From: Lentibacillus sp. CBA3610
GTDB taxonomy: Bacteria; Bacillota; Bacilli; Bacillales; Amphibacillaceae
Direction: 5' to 3'
Length of the DNA: 64,000 nucleotides
NCBI RefSeq assembly: GCF_013373365.1
Contig: NZ_CP035925.1
Span: 2,294,001 to 2,358,000, forward strand
A model generated the notes under the pieces. The model saw nothing but the letters and a program-made list of their open reading frames with translations, had not been told where the DNA came from and searched no databases. The translations under genes and the position numbers were made by a program. Shown one piece after another: positions 46,566-54,920 of this stretch. How positions within the stretch are numbered: position 1 is the stretch's first letter; every line of letters starts with the position of its first letter.

Positions 46566-47221
46566 TGATTATCTCCACTTTCATTTTCATTAATAAATGT
46601 AATAGATTTTATCCACTGTTTCATTTCCTTTTGCATATCTTGCTTGGATTCCCCGCATTTCTCTGACTCTGCACATTCGGTTTCAAAAATGACATGAATG
46701 CCATCCCCTTGACTATTTACCAACATAGCGGCATATCCATAATAATCCACATTATCTTCAAAGTCAGCAATATAAAGCGTACTACCTTCTAAGGAAATCT
46801 CCTCAAAGTTGAGATTGTTATCAAATTGTCTTGATAACATATCTAATTCCACATCTTTATCTCCTATTTGGGAGTAATAATTTATTTTGATAGATGACCC
46901 GAGACCATTCCCTTGCTCTACACCAATCAGGTAACCCTCGTATTCTTCCTCTTTAAGTGCATATCCTCTTTCTCCAATCACACCACCAGCCGGAAAGTCC
47001 ATCTTATATTTCCCAGTCCCTGACAAAAACGGATAATACCCATCTCTTATTTCTTCTACGGATTGCAAAAAGTCACGCGTGAATTCATCATTAAATGCTC
47101 TGACATCCGGTAAATCTTCCGGATCCATTTCCGACGGTTTTGTATTTTGATTCTGACCCATTCCACAGCCTCCTAATGTAACAACGGAAAGTATCAAGAG
47201 GATACTTATAAAATATTTCAC
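46562..47221 (-). CDS. Lipoprotein, candidate immunity protein to the lipase-like effector
   Basis: 219 residues from a GTG at 47221, with GGGAGG about seven bases upstream; earlier in-frame codons lack a ribosome site. The signal peptide VKYFISILLILSVVTLGGC carries a lipobox with the lipidated Cys. The mature part is soluble and acidic (RAFNDEFTRDFLQSVEEIRD, QWIKSITFINENES). Translationally coupled to the lipase-like gene by an ATGA overlap. A surface lipoprotein encoded with a secreted lipase fits an immunity role, as with TilA and TslA in S. aureus. Confidence 0.75.
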   Translation of the reverse strand: MKYFISILLILSVVTLGGCGMGQNQNTKPSEMDPEDLPDVRAFNDEFTRDFLQSVEEIRDGYYPFLSGTGKYKMDFPAGGVIGERGYALKEEEYEGYLIGVEQGNGLGSSIKINYYSQIGDKDVELDMLSRQFDNNLNFEEISLEGSTLYIADFEDNVDYYGYAAMLVNSQGDGIHVIFETECAESEKCGESKQDMQKEMKQWIKSITFINENESGDNQ

Positions 47222-47358
47222 TAAAAAGCCTCCCACTGCGACGCACATCTCATCGTTTGATAAAACATTCTTATTACGCTTAGTATACAATACATAAGTA
47301 AAGCAATGTTCACATGAATGTCAATTATTTGTAAAATAGGTATTTGGTCATATCTTAC

Positions 47359-47433
47359 TCACTTCCCATCCTCATTTACAAACTGAATTGATTTAAACCA
47401 TTCCATCGCTTGTTCTTCATATCGTTGTTTCAT
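47359..47433 (-). pseudogene. C-terminal relic of a second immunity-type lipoprotein
   Basis: 24 codons, MKQRYEEQAMEWFKSIQFVN plus four more residues, match the last 25 residues of the lipoprotein at 46562 (EMKQWIKSITFINENES). The rest of the gene is absent. It suggests that a tandem paralogue once stood upstream. Confidence 0.6.
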
Positions 47434-48003
47434 TTTTGTTCCCTTTCATCCCTGCAGTCGATTTTATAAATTATTTCTATCCTACCTATATTCCATTCGT
47501 TTTACATATAACCAGCATACGAACGAAACCCATACTCACAGATAAAGGTGACGTTTAGGATACATTGCAACAAAGATGATCTTGATATAAAAAGCTTTGA
47601 ATGTCAGAGAAATAATTTCCTATATGCAGCATACATATGTATTAAGTTATTCCGGATACTATGAAAAATATTTGATTGGAGAGATATATCGGATGGATTG
47701 TTCAAAAAAGAAAAAAGCTCTTATTCGGCACTATTGGGAGCTTAAAAATGCTGACTTGCCCAAAATAACGCCCCCACTTATGCGCCCACCTATATGAAGA
47801 TGCGAAAGCAAATCTATTCGATATAGCTTATTAAAAGGACAATGAAGAAGTTTCATAAAGAAGCTAATGTGCGAATTTTAACTATACACGGATAATTTAA
47901 TAAACACCTGAATACTAAACTAATTTTTTGACCTGTATGTTCGATACAAAGGTGGCCTCTGCGATATCCTGGGTGGCATGAATCTGCTGGTTACTTTTCC
48001 TTT
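47434..48003. other. 570 bases without a supported gene
   Basis: An open stretch on the plus strand at 47597-47797 (66 codons, ending PKITPPLMRPPI) has no ribosome site or known motif and is probably not a gene. Nothing else was recognised. Confidence 0.4.
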
Positions 48004-48084
48004 TTAGTGTTCAAGCGAACGATGTTTTGTGTCCACTGAAGCTTGTCTTGATTTTTTGGACTCTTGCTTAACCTGTTCAGACAT
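48004..48084 (-). CDS. Possible 26-residue protein
   Basis: MSEQVKQESKKSRQASVDTK followed by HRSLEH and a stop. A strong GAGGAGG sits nine bases before the ATG, the main reason to list it. Highly charged, with no hydrophobic core. Function unknown; it could be a leader peptide or a small spore or stress protein. Confidence 0.4.
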   Translation of the reverse strand: MSEQVKQESKKSRQASVDTKHRSLEH

Positions 48085-48256
48085 GGAAGATTCCTCCTCA
48101 ATTTAGCATAGAATTATCCCTATTCAAAGTATGGCGACCGTCGTGTTGCCTTAATCCCTAATAAAATATAAATGCTGCAATACAATGTCTCCATATCTCA
48201 TTAACATTTTTATAGCTTCAGCATCGTATTCGTCAAATTCGTACCCCTTGTCCGAC

Positions 48257-48343
48257 TTAAAAGGTTGTGACAATCAATAAACCTAAAAAGAATACAAGCA
48301 TGAAATGAATAATTCCCAAGAAGAAAGGACTAATGAAGGACAT
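48257..48343 (-). CDS. Possible 28-residue membrane peptide
   Basis: The sequence begins MSFISPFFLGIIHFMLVFFL and continues GLLIVTTF, a single hydrophobic helix. It starts five bases after the stop of the small membrane protein at 48347, suggesting coupling; no separate ribosome site is seen. Unknown function. Confidence 0.4.
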   Translation of the reverse strand: MSFISPFFLGIIHFMLVFFLGLLIVTTF

Positions 48344-48346
48344 CCA

Positions 48347-48514
48347 CTATTCCATATGTGTACTATCCATTTGCGAGGAATTATACATTACATATGCCCG
48401 TACACCTGCAATACTGGAAAGGAAAAGTGTCAAAGCCATTCCTAAAAAATAAACCAGTTCTTTATGATTTTCAAGCCAATTAAAGAGCAGTTGTACCCTA
48501 ATATGTCTTTCCAC
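48347..48514 (-). CDS. Small membrane protein
   Basis: 55 residues from a GTG at 48514, with GGGGGG five bases upstream (an ATG at 48532 is the alternative). A charged start (ERHIRVQLLFNWLENHKEL) is followed by one membrane segment (VYFLGMALTLFLSSIAGV) and a polar tail. No family recognised. It forms a pair with the 28-residue hydrophobic peptide downstream. Confidence 0.5.
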   Translation of the reverse strand: MERHIRVQLLFNWLENHKELVYFLGMALTLFLSSIAGVRAYVMYNSSQMDSTHME

Positions 48515-48684
48515 CAAATCCCCCCATCTCACTCTATTTTGTCCGTTACCTTAATAGCAACTTCTTAATATCTTACTAATAAGATAAACGATAAATAGAA
48601 AATAGACGAGAACAAATGTTCGTTATTCGTGAGCATTGAGTTCCCTGTGAATCCCTCAAAATATGCAACACAATCGCTCATTTT

Positions 48685-48714
48685 TTGTCATCTTTTCATA
48701 AACCATGCTATGAT
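48685..48714 (+). promoter_or_regulatory. Likely sigma-A promoter of cutC
   Basis: TTGTCA (48685-48690) and TATGAT (48709-48714) with an 18-base spacer. A near-palindrome TGACCATATGATCA at 48744-48757 follows and could be an operator. Confidence 0.5.
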
Positions 48715-48822
48715 ATATTTATTATAGAAAGATTTGGCTTGTCTGACCATATGATCAGAAGCAAGATGCCCTAAACTCTCGCATAACAGAATCGTTTATC
48801 GCAAATCAAAGGAGAGATCCCA

Positions 48823-49521
48823 TTGAAACTGGAATTCATCGTTCAACATAAACAGGAAGCTATCGAAGCACAAAATCTGGGGGCAGATCGCTTGGAATTG
48901 GTCTCGGCCATCAGCGAAGGGGGACTGACCCCAAGCTACGGCACCATTCAACAGGTTTTATCAAACGTTGATATCCCCGTACAAGTCATGGTACGGCCAC
49001 ACAGCCGGCATTACGTTTATACTGATGAAGCGTTTGAGGTGATTTGTGAAGATATTAAAGCGATTCAGGAGTTGGGCGGGAACCGTATTGTGTTCGGGGC
49101 ATTGAATCAAGATAAAACCATCAATCAAACAATGCTTGCCGAATTGGTCCGCTTGTTCCCTCTCCTTGACATCACATTCCATCGGGCGTTTGATGAGACG
49201 GCATCCCAGGAAGACGCCTACCGTGATTTGCTGTCCTTCAAATCAAATGTAAAGCGGATTTTAACGTCAGGCGGAGAAGCGACTTGCGAAAAAGGCGTGG
49301 CGCGACTCGCCAAGTTGAACAAACAATCACACGAGCTGGAAGGCCCGATGATTATGCCAGGAGCCGGTTTAAATGCCGGAAACATTCAAATGGTCCGCCA
49401 AATGACAGGTGCACAGGAATATCATGTCGGGAGTGCGGCACGAATCGGCCGTTCATTTGCTAACGGGTTTGATCATGTTGTGGTGGAAAGACTAAAGACG
49501 CTGCTTGCGGGAATGACCTGA
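48823..49521 (+). CDS. cutC: CutC-family protein (copper homeostasis protein CutC)
   Basis: TIM-barrel protein of 232 residues. Conserved CutC stretches include AQNLGADRLELVSAISEGGLTPS (in two overlapping parts), VMVRPHSRHYVYTDEAF, DITFHRAFDE, RILTSGGEATCEKG and IMPGAGLNAGNI. The start is a TTG at 48823 with AAAGGAGAG six bases upstream. The historical link to copper is weak; the actual activity is unresolved. Own promoter, monocistronic. Confidence 0.9.
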   Translation: MKLEFIVQHKQEAIEAQNLGADRLELVSAISEGGLTPSYGTIQQVLSNVDIPVQVMVRPHSRHYVYTDEAFEVICEDIKAIQELGGNRIVFGALNQDKTINQTMLAELVRLFPLLDITFHRAFDETASQEDAYRDLLSFKSNVKRILTSGGEATCEKGVARLAKLNKQSHELEGPMIMPGAGLNAGNIQMVRQMTGAQEYHVGSAARIGRSFANGFDHVVVERLKTLLAGMT

Positions 49522-49829
49522 AACTGTATCATTAATTGATACCCGGGGAGAAGCGCTCATTTCATCCGTCCCCCAATCTCACACTCCTGACTTGAGGAAT
49601 TCAACAAATGGGTTTGCTTTTCTGGAATGTTTACATGCGAGGCAGACTATTGGTAGAAAAAAGGAACACATTTTTTGATTCACACACGACTTTTATAATC
49701 ATTCATCGAAAGATTAGACAGCAACTTCAAGAAGTGACGGGCTGCCCGACTATGGGAAGCCTTGATAAAAGCTTGCTGCAAAACATTCTAAAAACTCTAT
49801 TCCCCATCTGCCTTTTTGATACTTGCTTT
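49522..49829. other. 308 bases without a gene
   Basis: An open 75-codon stretch at 49608-49835 has no ribosome site and overlaps the convergent Uma2 fusion gene. I see nothing functional. Confidence 0.4.
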
Positions 49830-50570
49830 CTATGACCGAAATATGCCTTCAAGCTCCACAGAAAGTCCCTCGAAGAGAAAAGAGTTTGCTGTTTCGGGTG
49901 GTTTGCACATGACGGTTTGTTCAATCTCATAATCTTGAAAATAATAGATAATGACTTTCATTTCAGATGGATCAACAATCCAATATTCCTTAACGCCGCA
50001 TTCCATATAAAGGTCCAGCTTTTTGACCAGGTCCTTGCCTTGCGTGCTTTCTGATAAGATTTCAACTACAAGGGAGGGGACCCCGGTATAATAATCCTGG
50101 TCGTTCAGATGATCGTCCAAATCGCAAATGACCATTAAATCGGGTTGCACAACACAGGGGTCTTCATGGTTTGGCCGCTTCAGTTGAATGTCACAAGGTG
50201 CTGTAAACGGGGTGCATTGGCTGCCATGAAAATGATTAAAAAAAAGTCCAAATAATGCACCGGAAGCATATTGATGCCCTATCCTCGGTGAAGCCAGTAA
50301 ATAAATTTCCCCATCAATATATTCATACCTGGTTTCCTCATCACGGGTTAATGCCAGAAACTCTTCATATGTCGCCTTTTTTGGTATATTATTATAAGGC
50401 GCAGGCATTTCGCGCACGGAGCTTTCCTTTAATGCTGCCTCCGAATGTCCCTCCACCCCTTGCAGTCTCGCAATCTCGATACCGTTCTTGGTAATGATCA
50501 CTTCCTCTTTTGCTGCAAGCATTAAATACCTTCCAAAGTTATTCTTCACCTCGGTTGAACTGACAATCAT
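49830..50570 (-). CDS. Phd/YefM antitoxin-like domain fused to Uma2 endonuclease domain
   Basis: 246 residues. Residues 1-40 (MIVSSTEVKNNFGRYLMLAA, then VIITKNGIEIARL) match the DNA-binding Phd/YefM antitoxin fold. From about 65 on the protein is a full Uma2/DUF820 PD-(D/E)xK nuclease-like domain (TRYEYIDGEIYLLASPRIGH, VVQPDLMVICD, SLVVEILSESTQGKDL, GVKEYWIVDPSEM). The start at 50570 follows AGGTGG by five bases. The fusion suggests a nuclease tethered to its own promoter or a self-contained toxin-antitoxin derivative; no separate toxin gene is adjacent. The related relic at 23583-23936 has only the Uma2 part. Confidence 0.82.
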   Translation of the reverse strand: MIVSSTEVKNNFGRYLMLAAKEEVIITKNGIEIARLQGVEGHSEAALKESSVREMPAPYNNIPKKATYEEFLALTRDEETRYEYIDGEIYLLASPRIGHQYASGALFGLFFNHFHGSQCTPFTAPCDIQLKRPNHEDPCVVQPDLMVICDLDDHLNDQDYYTGVPSLVVEILSESTQGKDLVKKLDLYMECGVKEYWIVDPSEMKVIIYYFQDYEIEQTVMCKPPETANSFLFEGLSVELEGIFRS

Positions 50571-50830
50571 AATGCCCACCTGCCATCTTTGGTATTAGCT
50601 GAATTAGCTAATTTGATTATATTCAAGTTATAAGTTTAGTTCAAGGCTCAAGATTAATGCTTAGCCTTGTTCCGGATAAAGCATTCGCGCAGGATTCACG
50701 ATAGACCATTAGTGATGGCAATACAATATCTCATCAATCTTCTCCTGAATCTGTTTCGACATCGTCACTCTCTTAAAGGCAGCAATTCCGCCAAAGTTAA
50801 TTTCAACTAAAACCCTCCTGTATTGTTTAA

Positions 50831-51316
50831 TTAACCAACAATTCCGCTTATAACACACCCCGCTAACTTATTTTCGATTTTGCTGTTGCGAAACAGCCAA
50901 TTCAGCAGAAGCGGTTCCGTATAAAATTCTTCCACCAATACTTTTCCTTCAACGAACAGAAGTGCATACTTGAAATGCAGCTCAATGTGTAATCCATTCC
51001 CCTTTTTTAATGTGATACGTTCAGCAGCTGTCTGATAATTGGTGATATCCGTTCCGAAAGTCTCAAAATAATAGTCTAAGTTAGGGTTTCTTTTTTCACC
51101 TAATATGGAGCCAAGAGTTTGGTAAAAACCGGCGATTTGATTACGAAAAATCGATTCATCCAACTGTCCATGCAGCCTACTCTCTTCCTCCGTAAGTGCA
51201 AAACAGTCAAGATCCAGCCGGTCACTCAAAGTCAATCGCCATTCTTCCATTGACAGGTTTTGATTTGCAGTCGCGGTAAAATCCCGGACAATACCAATAG
51301 TATAATCGGTTCCCAT
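50831..51316 (-). CDS. Uncharacterised cytosolic protein
   Basis: 161 residues, acidic, no signal peptide or membrane segment. The N-terminus MGTDYTIGIVRDFTATAN reads like a beta-strand start, followed by helices (LTEEESRLHGQLDESIF) and a hydrophobic-strand-rich end (LHIELHFKYALLFVEGKVLV). GAAGGAG precedes the ATG at good distance. No family recognised. A 33-codon open stretch directly downstream (50709-50807, reading VEINFGGIAAFKRV) lacks a start codon and may be a relic. Confidence 0.7.
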   Translation of the reverse strand: MGTDYTIGIVRDFTATANQNLSMEEWRLTLSDRLDLDCFALTEEESRLHGQLDESIFRNQIAGFYQTLGSILGEKRNPNLDYYFETFGTDITNYQTAAERITLKKGNGLHIELHFKYALLFVEGKVLVEEFYTEPLLLNWLFRNSKIENKLAGCVISGIVG

Positions 51317-51651
51317 GCAAGTTCGCTCCTTCGTTATTTTATTTTAAATGAACAAAAATACGGTTGATGTTTTCCTGTGAAAGCCGATTACTGATGACTG
51401 AATAATACGAGAAGATCATTGTTATTCGGTGTACATTAAAAACGCTCGAGTCTGTAGTGAAGATTAGCGTTGGTGTCAATCATTATCCCTATGTACCAAT
51501 CTAAGAGGATTAACTAGAAGTTTGAATTGAAGAAATAAATTTAAATGCCTATTACGATTCACCTATTATTATACACGAATACACGTTCTTGTCAATAATG
51601 AAATTTGATATTTTTAATTTTTTAATTTTTTAAATTTTTAGTAATCCTTAA

Positions 51652-51873
51652 GACCATGGAACTGCTGAAGAAGCATTTAATGTCAATTATGCAGTTCATC
51701 GCCTGGTAGCCAGCATGATTGGGAACATGACCGTCTATACTGCATTAACCAAACCAGGAGATAACGTAGTGAGTTTAACTCAACCTTTTGGAGGCCATTC
51801 AAGTAACCGTTACGATGGTCCGGCTGGAGTCACGGTGGATCCGGATGCATTCGAAATGGCATTACTGTTTTGA
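51652..51873 (+). pseudogene. Fragment of a SHMT-like PLP enzyme
   Basis: 74 codons read as a piece of a fold-type I PLP enzyme resembling serine hydroxymethyltransferase: SMIGNMTVYTALTKPGDNVV corresponds to the SHMT GSQANMAVYLALLKPGD region, followed by GGHSSNRYDG. Both ends are missing and there is no start, so it is a remnant, inserted in an A/T-rich intergenic region. Confidence 0.7.
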
Positions 51874-51908
51874 ATAACGTGCTGAGCTGAATCGTATAAA
51901 CTTGGCAG

Positions 51909-51942
51909 AAAAAGAGTCTGATTCGCACTCCAGGCTCTTTTT
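51909..51942. terminator. Bidirectional terminator
   Basis: AAAAAGAGTCTG pairs with CAGGCTCTTTTT around a ten-base loop, with A and T runs on both sides. It lies about 130 bases past the SEC-C gene stop. Confidence 0.75.
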
Positions 51943-52071
51943 CATTTCAGCTTTCTCCTCAGGCAGCCTGCTTATTTTCACAACAAACACTACGGATCAC
52001 TCGGAAGCTTGTTTAGAGATATTAATAAGCCGGTTTCAGCAAATTCAACAAAAGGAGCTAGCAGTTGAAAT

Positions 52072-52992
52072 CTACACCCCGCAGCATTTCTTATATTTTT
52101 TTCCGCTTCCGCATGGACAAGGGTCATTTCGCCCTGTCTTATTCTCGTTTACAAACGGCTGATTAGTGGAAGGGAACTTTAATTTGGTTTTGTTTTTTGA
52201 CATGTTACCTTTACGTTTCTTTTCTGCTTTACGATCCTTATAAAAACTGGCCCAATTTTGCATTTCATCGACTGTGCTCTCAATCAGCTGGCTGTTCGGG
52301 AGTCTGCGCTGGTTTTCCAAATATATCTCTTTGTCATTCGCCAGGTCACGATCAATATCATTCAAGGTAATGATTCCCGTTATGACAAGGTTCAGGTCAT
52401 ATACTTGTTTTATATCCTCGTACAATTCATCCGGATATAAATCTGAAGCACAGCAAATAATTTCAGTTACGACGTAAGGGTCAACGGGTTGATGAACAGC
52501 ACGTTTCAACAATGACCTGAAATATTCCAATACCTCATCTCTTTTTAATTTACCATTCAGGACTAATATGACAAGTGCCCGCATTGCCTGGCCCCGTGCA
52601 AACTCATATGCCGTTTCATCCTCAATTAATTCTTTTAATAATCCGATATCTTCAGGCTTTTCATATAGAGAAGCCATCGCCCTGCCGCTATACTCGGTTA
52701 AAAAGTCTCCCATTAATAGATTCAAGTCATCCTTGGGTAACCTTAATAAGTCGTTGAATACCGGGTAAAACGGCTTCACGCGAAATTGCGCCAGCATAAA
52801 GAAAGCATAAATATGACCCATATAACCGTTCTTGCCCATATCCATATATTTTTCCGGGTTTGCCCGGACCTCCTCGGCAACGGATAACAGTTCAGGTATG
52901 TAAGTTTCTTTTTGTTCAATAATTGATTCCAATTCCTTCTTGGGGAAGCGCCCGTCATTGTAGCTGATTTTTTCAAACAAATTTTCCAACAA
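52072..52992 (-). CDS. DUF1186-type protein with C-terminal SEC-C zinc motif
   Basis: 306 residues. An all-helical HEAT-like N-terminal region (about 1-235, e.g. [36 protein letters not shown]) is joined by a basic linker to a SEC-C motif at the end ([18 protein letters not shown]), which binds zinc as in SecA. Starts with TTG at 52992 or 52989 after GAGGTG. Likely cytosolic; exact role unknown. Confidence 0.83.
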   Translation of the reverse strand: MLENLFEKISYNDGRFPKKELESIIEQKETYIPELLSVAEEVRANPEKYMDMGKNGYMGHIYAFFMLAQFRVKPFYPVFNDLLRLPKDDLNLLMGDFLTEYSGRAMASLYEKPEDIGLLKELIEDETAYEFARGQAMRALVILVLNGKLKRDEVLEYFRSLLKRAVHQPVDPYVVTEIICCASDLYPDELYEDIKQVYDLNLVITGIITLNDIDRDLANDKEIYLENQRRLPNSQLIESTVDEMQNWASFYKDRKAEKKRKGNMSKNKTKLKFPSTNQPFVNENKTGRNDPCPCGSGKKYKKCCGV

Positions 52993-53168
52993 AGTTCACC
53001 TCGTTGTGTTTAATAGATTCAATGTCTTCATTATTGCCTCTGTATGTATCTTAGCACGAATAAAGCTCAAACACTTATTTTTTTTATTTGCAAACACGAC
53101 CATTTGGAGTTGACAGGCACCCTTACAACCCGGTCATTCCCCCAGCTCCATCATCTATGATATAATAA

Positions 53169-54886
53169 TCCTGAATTATTCATAGCTACACATCATACCC
53201 TTCAGTGATTCCGTTATGACGGCACTTTTGAGCATTGATACCGATCACCCAAAAAGTGAAATTGAAATAAATGAAAAAGAGCCCAACCTTTGGTAATGTT
53301 GTAAGTGACCAAACAAAAAACATACCAAGGGGGCTCCTTCTATGACTAGTGTAAACGAAACAGCCATGAACTTCAATAAACGTGTGAAAGTAAATTTTGA
53401 TGGCGGTGATTTAACGGGTGATGCTGGTATCCTACTATATCAGGAGTTCAATGATGTTATCGGATTACATAAGGCCGTTGAAGAAATGGTTCACATAAAA
53501 GATGACATAACCCATCGCAGTCATGAAAACCACAATGTTATTATGCAAAAGATTTATCAGATTGCTGCCGGTTACGATGCGGACGACCATGCAGATAACT
53601 TAAAATACGACCCGGTATTTACGACAGCTTTGGATAAGTCCGAGCTCGCTTCCCAGCCCACCATGTCCCGGTTAAACCAACATTTGGACAAGAAAACCAT
53701 GAAAGAGCTCCAAAGCGTCAATCGAATAATAATCGACCGTTTTCATGAACTGGAGGCCCCCGAAATATTGGTGCTGGATATTGATTCATCCAATTCATCA
53801 ACCTACGGGGATCAGTATGGCAGTTCGTATAATCCACATTACGGTAAAAATGGCTACCATCCCATTTTTATGTTTGAAGGGGAGACAGGTGATTGCCTCA
53901 AAGCTTCCTTGCGTGCCGGAAACGTGTATACATCAAGACAAATCGTTGCCTTTGTAGGTCCTGAGTTAAAACGATTAAGAAAGAAGTATCCGAACATCAA
54001 GATCATCATTCGTGGGGATAGCGGATTTGCCACGCCAAAGCTTTACGACCTTTGTGAAGAACTGGGTGCGGATTATGTTATCCGCTTGAAAGCAAACCAA
54101 CGCCTGCAGCGGATTGCCGGCGAATTTGAAAATGAGATACTATCTGAACCTGAAGTCGATATCTATGATGGCCGCCATCATGAATTCTACCGTGAATTTA
54201 CATACAAAGCCGCCAGTTGGGATAAAAGCCGCCATGTGATGCTGAAATTGGAAAAGCCGGTTGATCAACTGTTTTTTATTCCGACCTTCATCGTAACAAC
54301 ACTGGGTGATTCACCGGAGGACACCGTGCAATTTTACGCTGAACGCGGCAAAATGGAAAACTATATTAAAGAAGGAAAACTCGGTTTTGCATTTGGCCAA
54401 ATGAGCAGCACAGCATTTGAAATCAACGCCAACAAATTACAAATTGCGGTCTTGGCCTACAATTTGAATAATGGGCTACGTCGCCTTTGTATGCCGAAAA
54501 AGATGAAAAAGCATCAAATCCAAACCATTCGCACAAAGTTAATCAAAATTGCCGGGAAAGTAATTCGATCCGGACGCTATATTACTTTCAAATTGTCCAG
54601 TAGTTCGCTATATAAGAATGCTTTTTACAGTACGCTGAGTCGAATCCAGCAGCTTCCAATGCTGTGTTAGCCAATTTTGCGCAGGCTCAAGAAAAATTTT
54701 AAAAATGCGTTTCCCTCAACGGGGTACGTATGTCCTTTTTTAGCCCAAGTATGGAATAAATTGTATTTTATAGGGTTTTTATCAAAATGAAAAGGAAATA
54801 TACAAAGATGATTGATAAAAAAGCTCCTGAATTTTTAATTTTAACTTTCATTAGTTACAGATTTTGTTTCTATGAATAATTCAGGA
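53169..54886 (+). mobile_element. Complete IS1380-family insertion sequence
   Basis: 1718 bases bounded by perfect 17-bp inverted repeats (TCCTGAATTATTCATAG and its complement), flanked by the 4-bp direct repeat ATAA (53165-53168 and 54887-54890). It carries one intact transposase gene. The insertion lies 35 bases upstream of the SNF2 helicase start and, on the left, directly against a TATAAT. Confidence 0.92.
53342..54670 (+). CDS. IS1380-family transposase
   Basis: 442-residue DDE transposase. VLDIDSSNSSTYGDQYGSSY holds the first catalytic Asp, IIIRGDSGFATPKLYDLCEE the second, and YAERGKMENYIKEGK with the RxxxEN arrangement the catalytic Glu. ACCAAGGGGGCTCCTTCT lies before the ATG. The gene is full-length and uninterrupted, so the element may be active. 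Confidence 0.93.
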   Translation: MTSVNETAMNFNKRVKVNFDGGDLTGDAGILLYQEFNDVIGLHKAVEEMVHIKDDITHRSHENHNVIMQKIYQIAAGYDADDHADNLKYDPVFTTALDKSELASQPTMSRLNQHLDKKTMKELQSVNRIIIDRFHELEAPEILVLDIDSSNSSTYGDQYGSSYNPHYGKNGYHPIFMFEGETGDCLKASLRAGNVYTSRQIVAFVGPELKRLRKKYPNIKIIIRGDSGFATPKLYDLCEELGADYVIRLKANQRLQRIAGEFENEILSEPEVDIYDGRHHEFYREFTYKAASWDKSRHVMLKLEKPVDQLFFIPTFIVTTLGDSPEDTVQFYAERGKMENYIKEGKLGFAFGQMSSTAFEINANKLQIAVLAYNLNNGLRRLCMPKKMKKHQIQTIRTKLIKIAGKVIRSGRYITFKLSSSSLYKNAFYSTLSRIQQLPMLC

Positions 54887-54920
54887 ATAATAGAATCGAT
54901 ACTTAGATTCATATACAGGG

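Noticed and set aside
47597..47797. 66-codon ORF reading YVLSYSGYYEKYLIGEIYR
   Set aside because: Protein-like in part, but no ribosome site and no recognised family. Left as unsupported.
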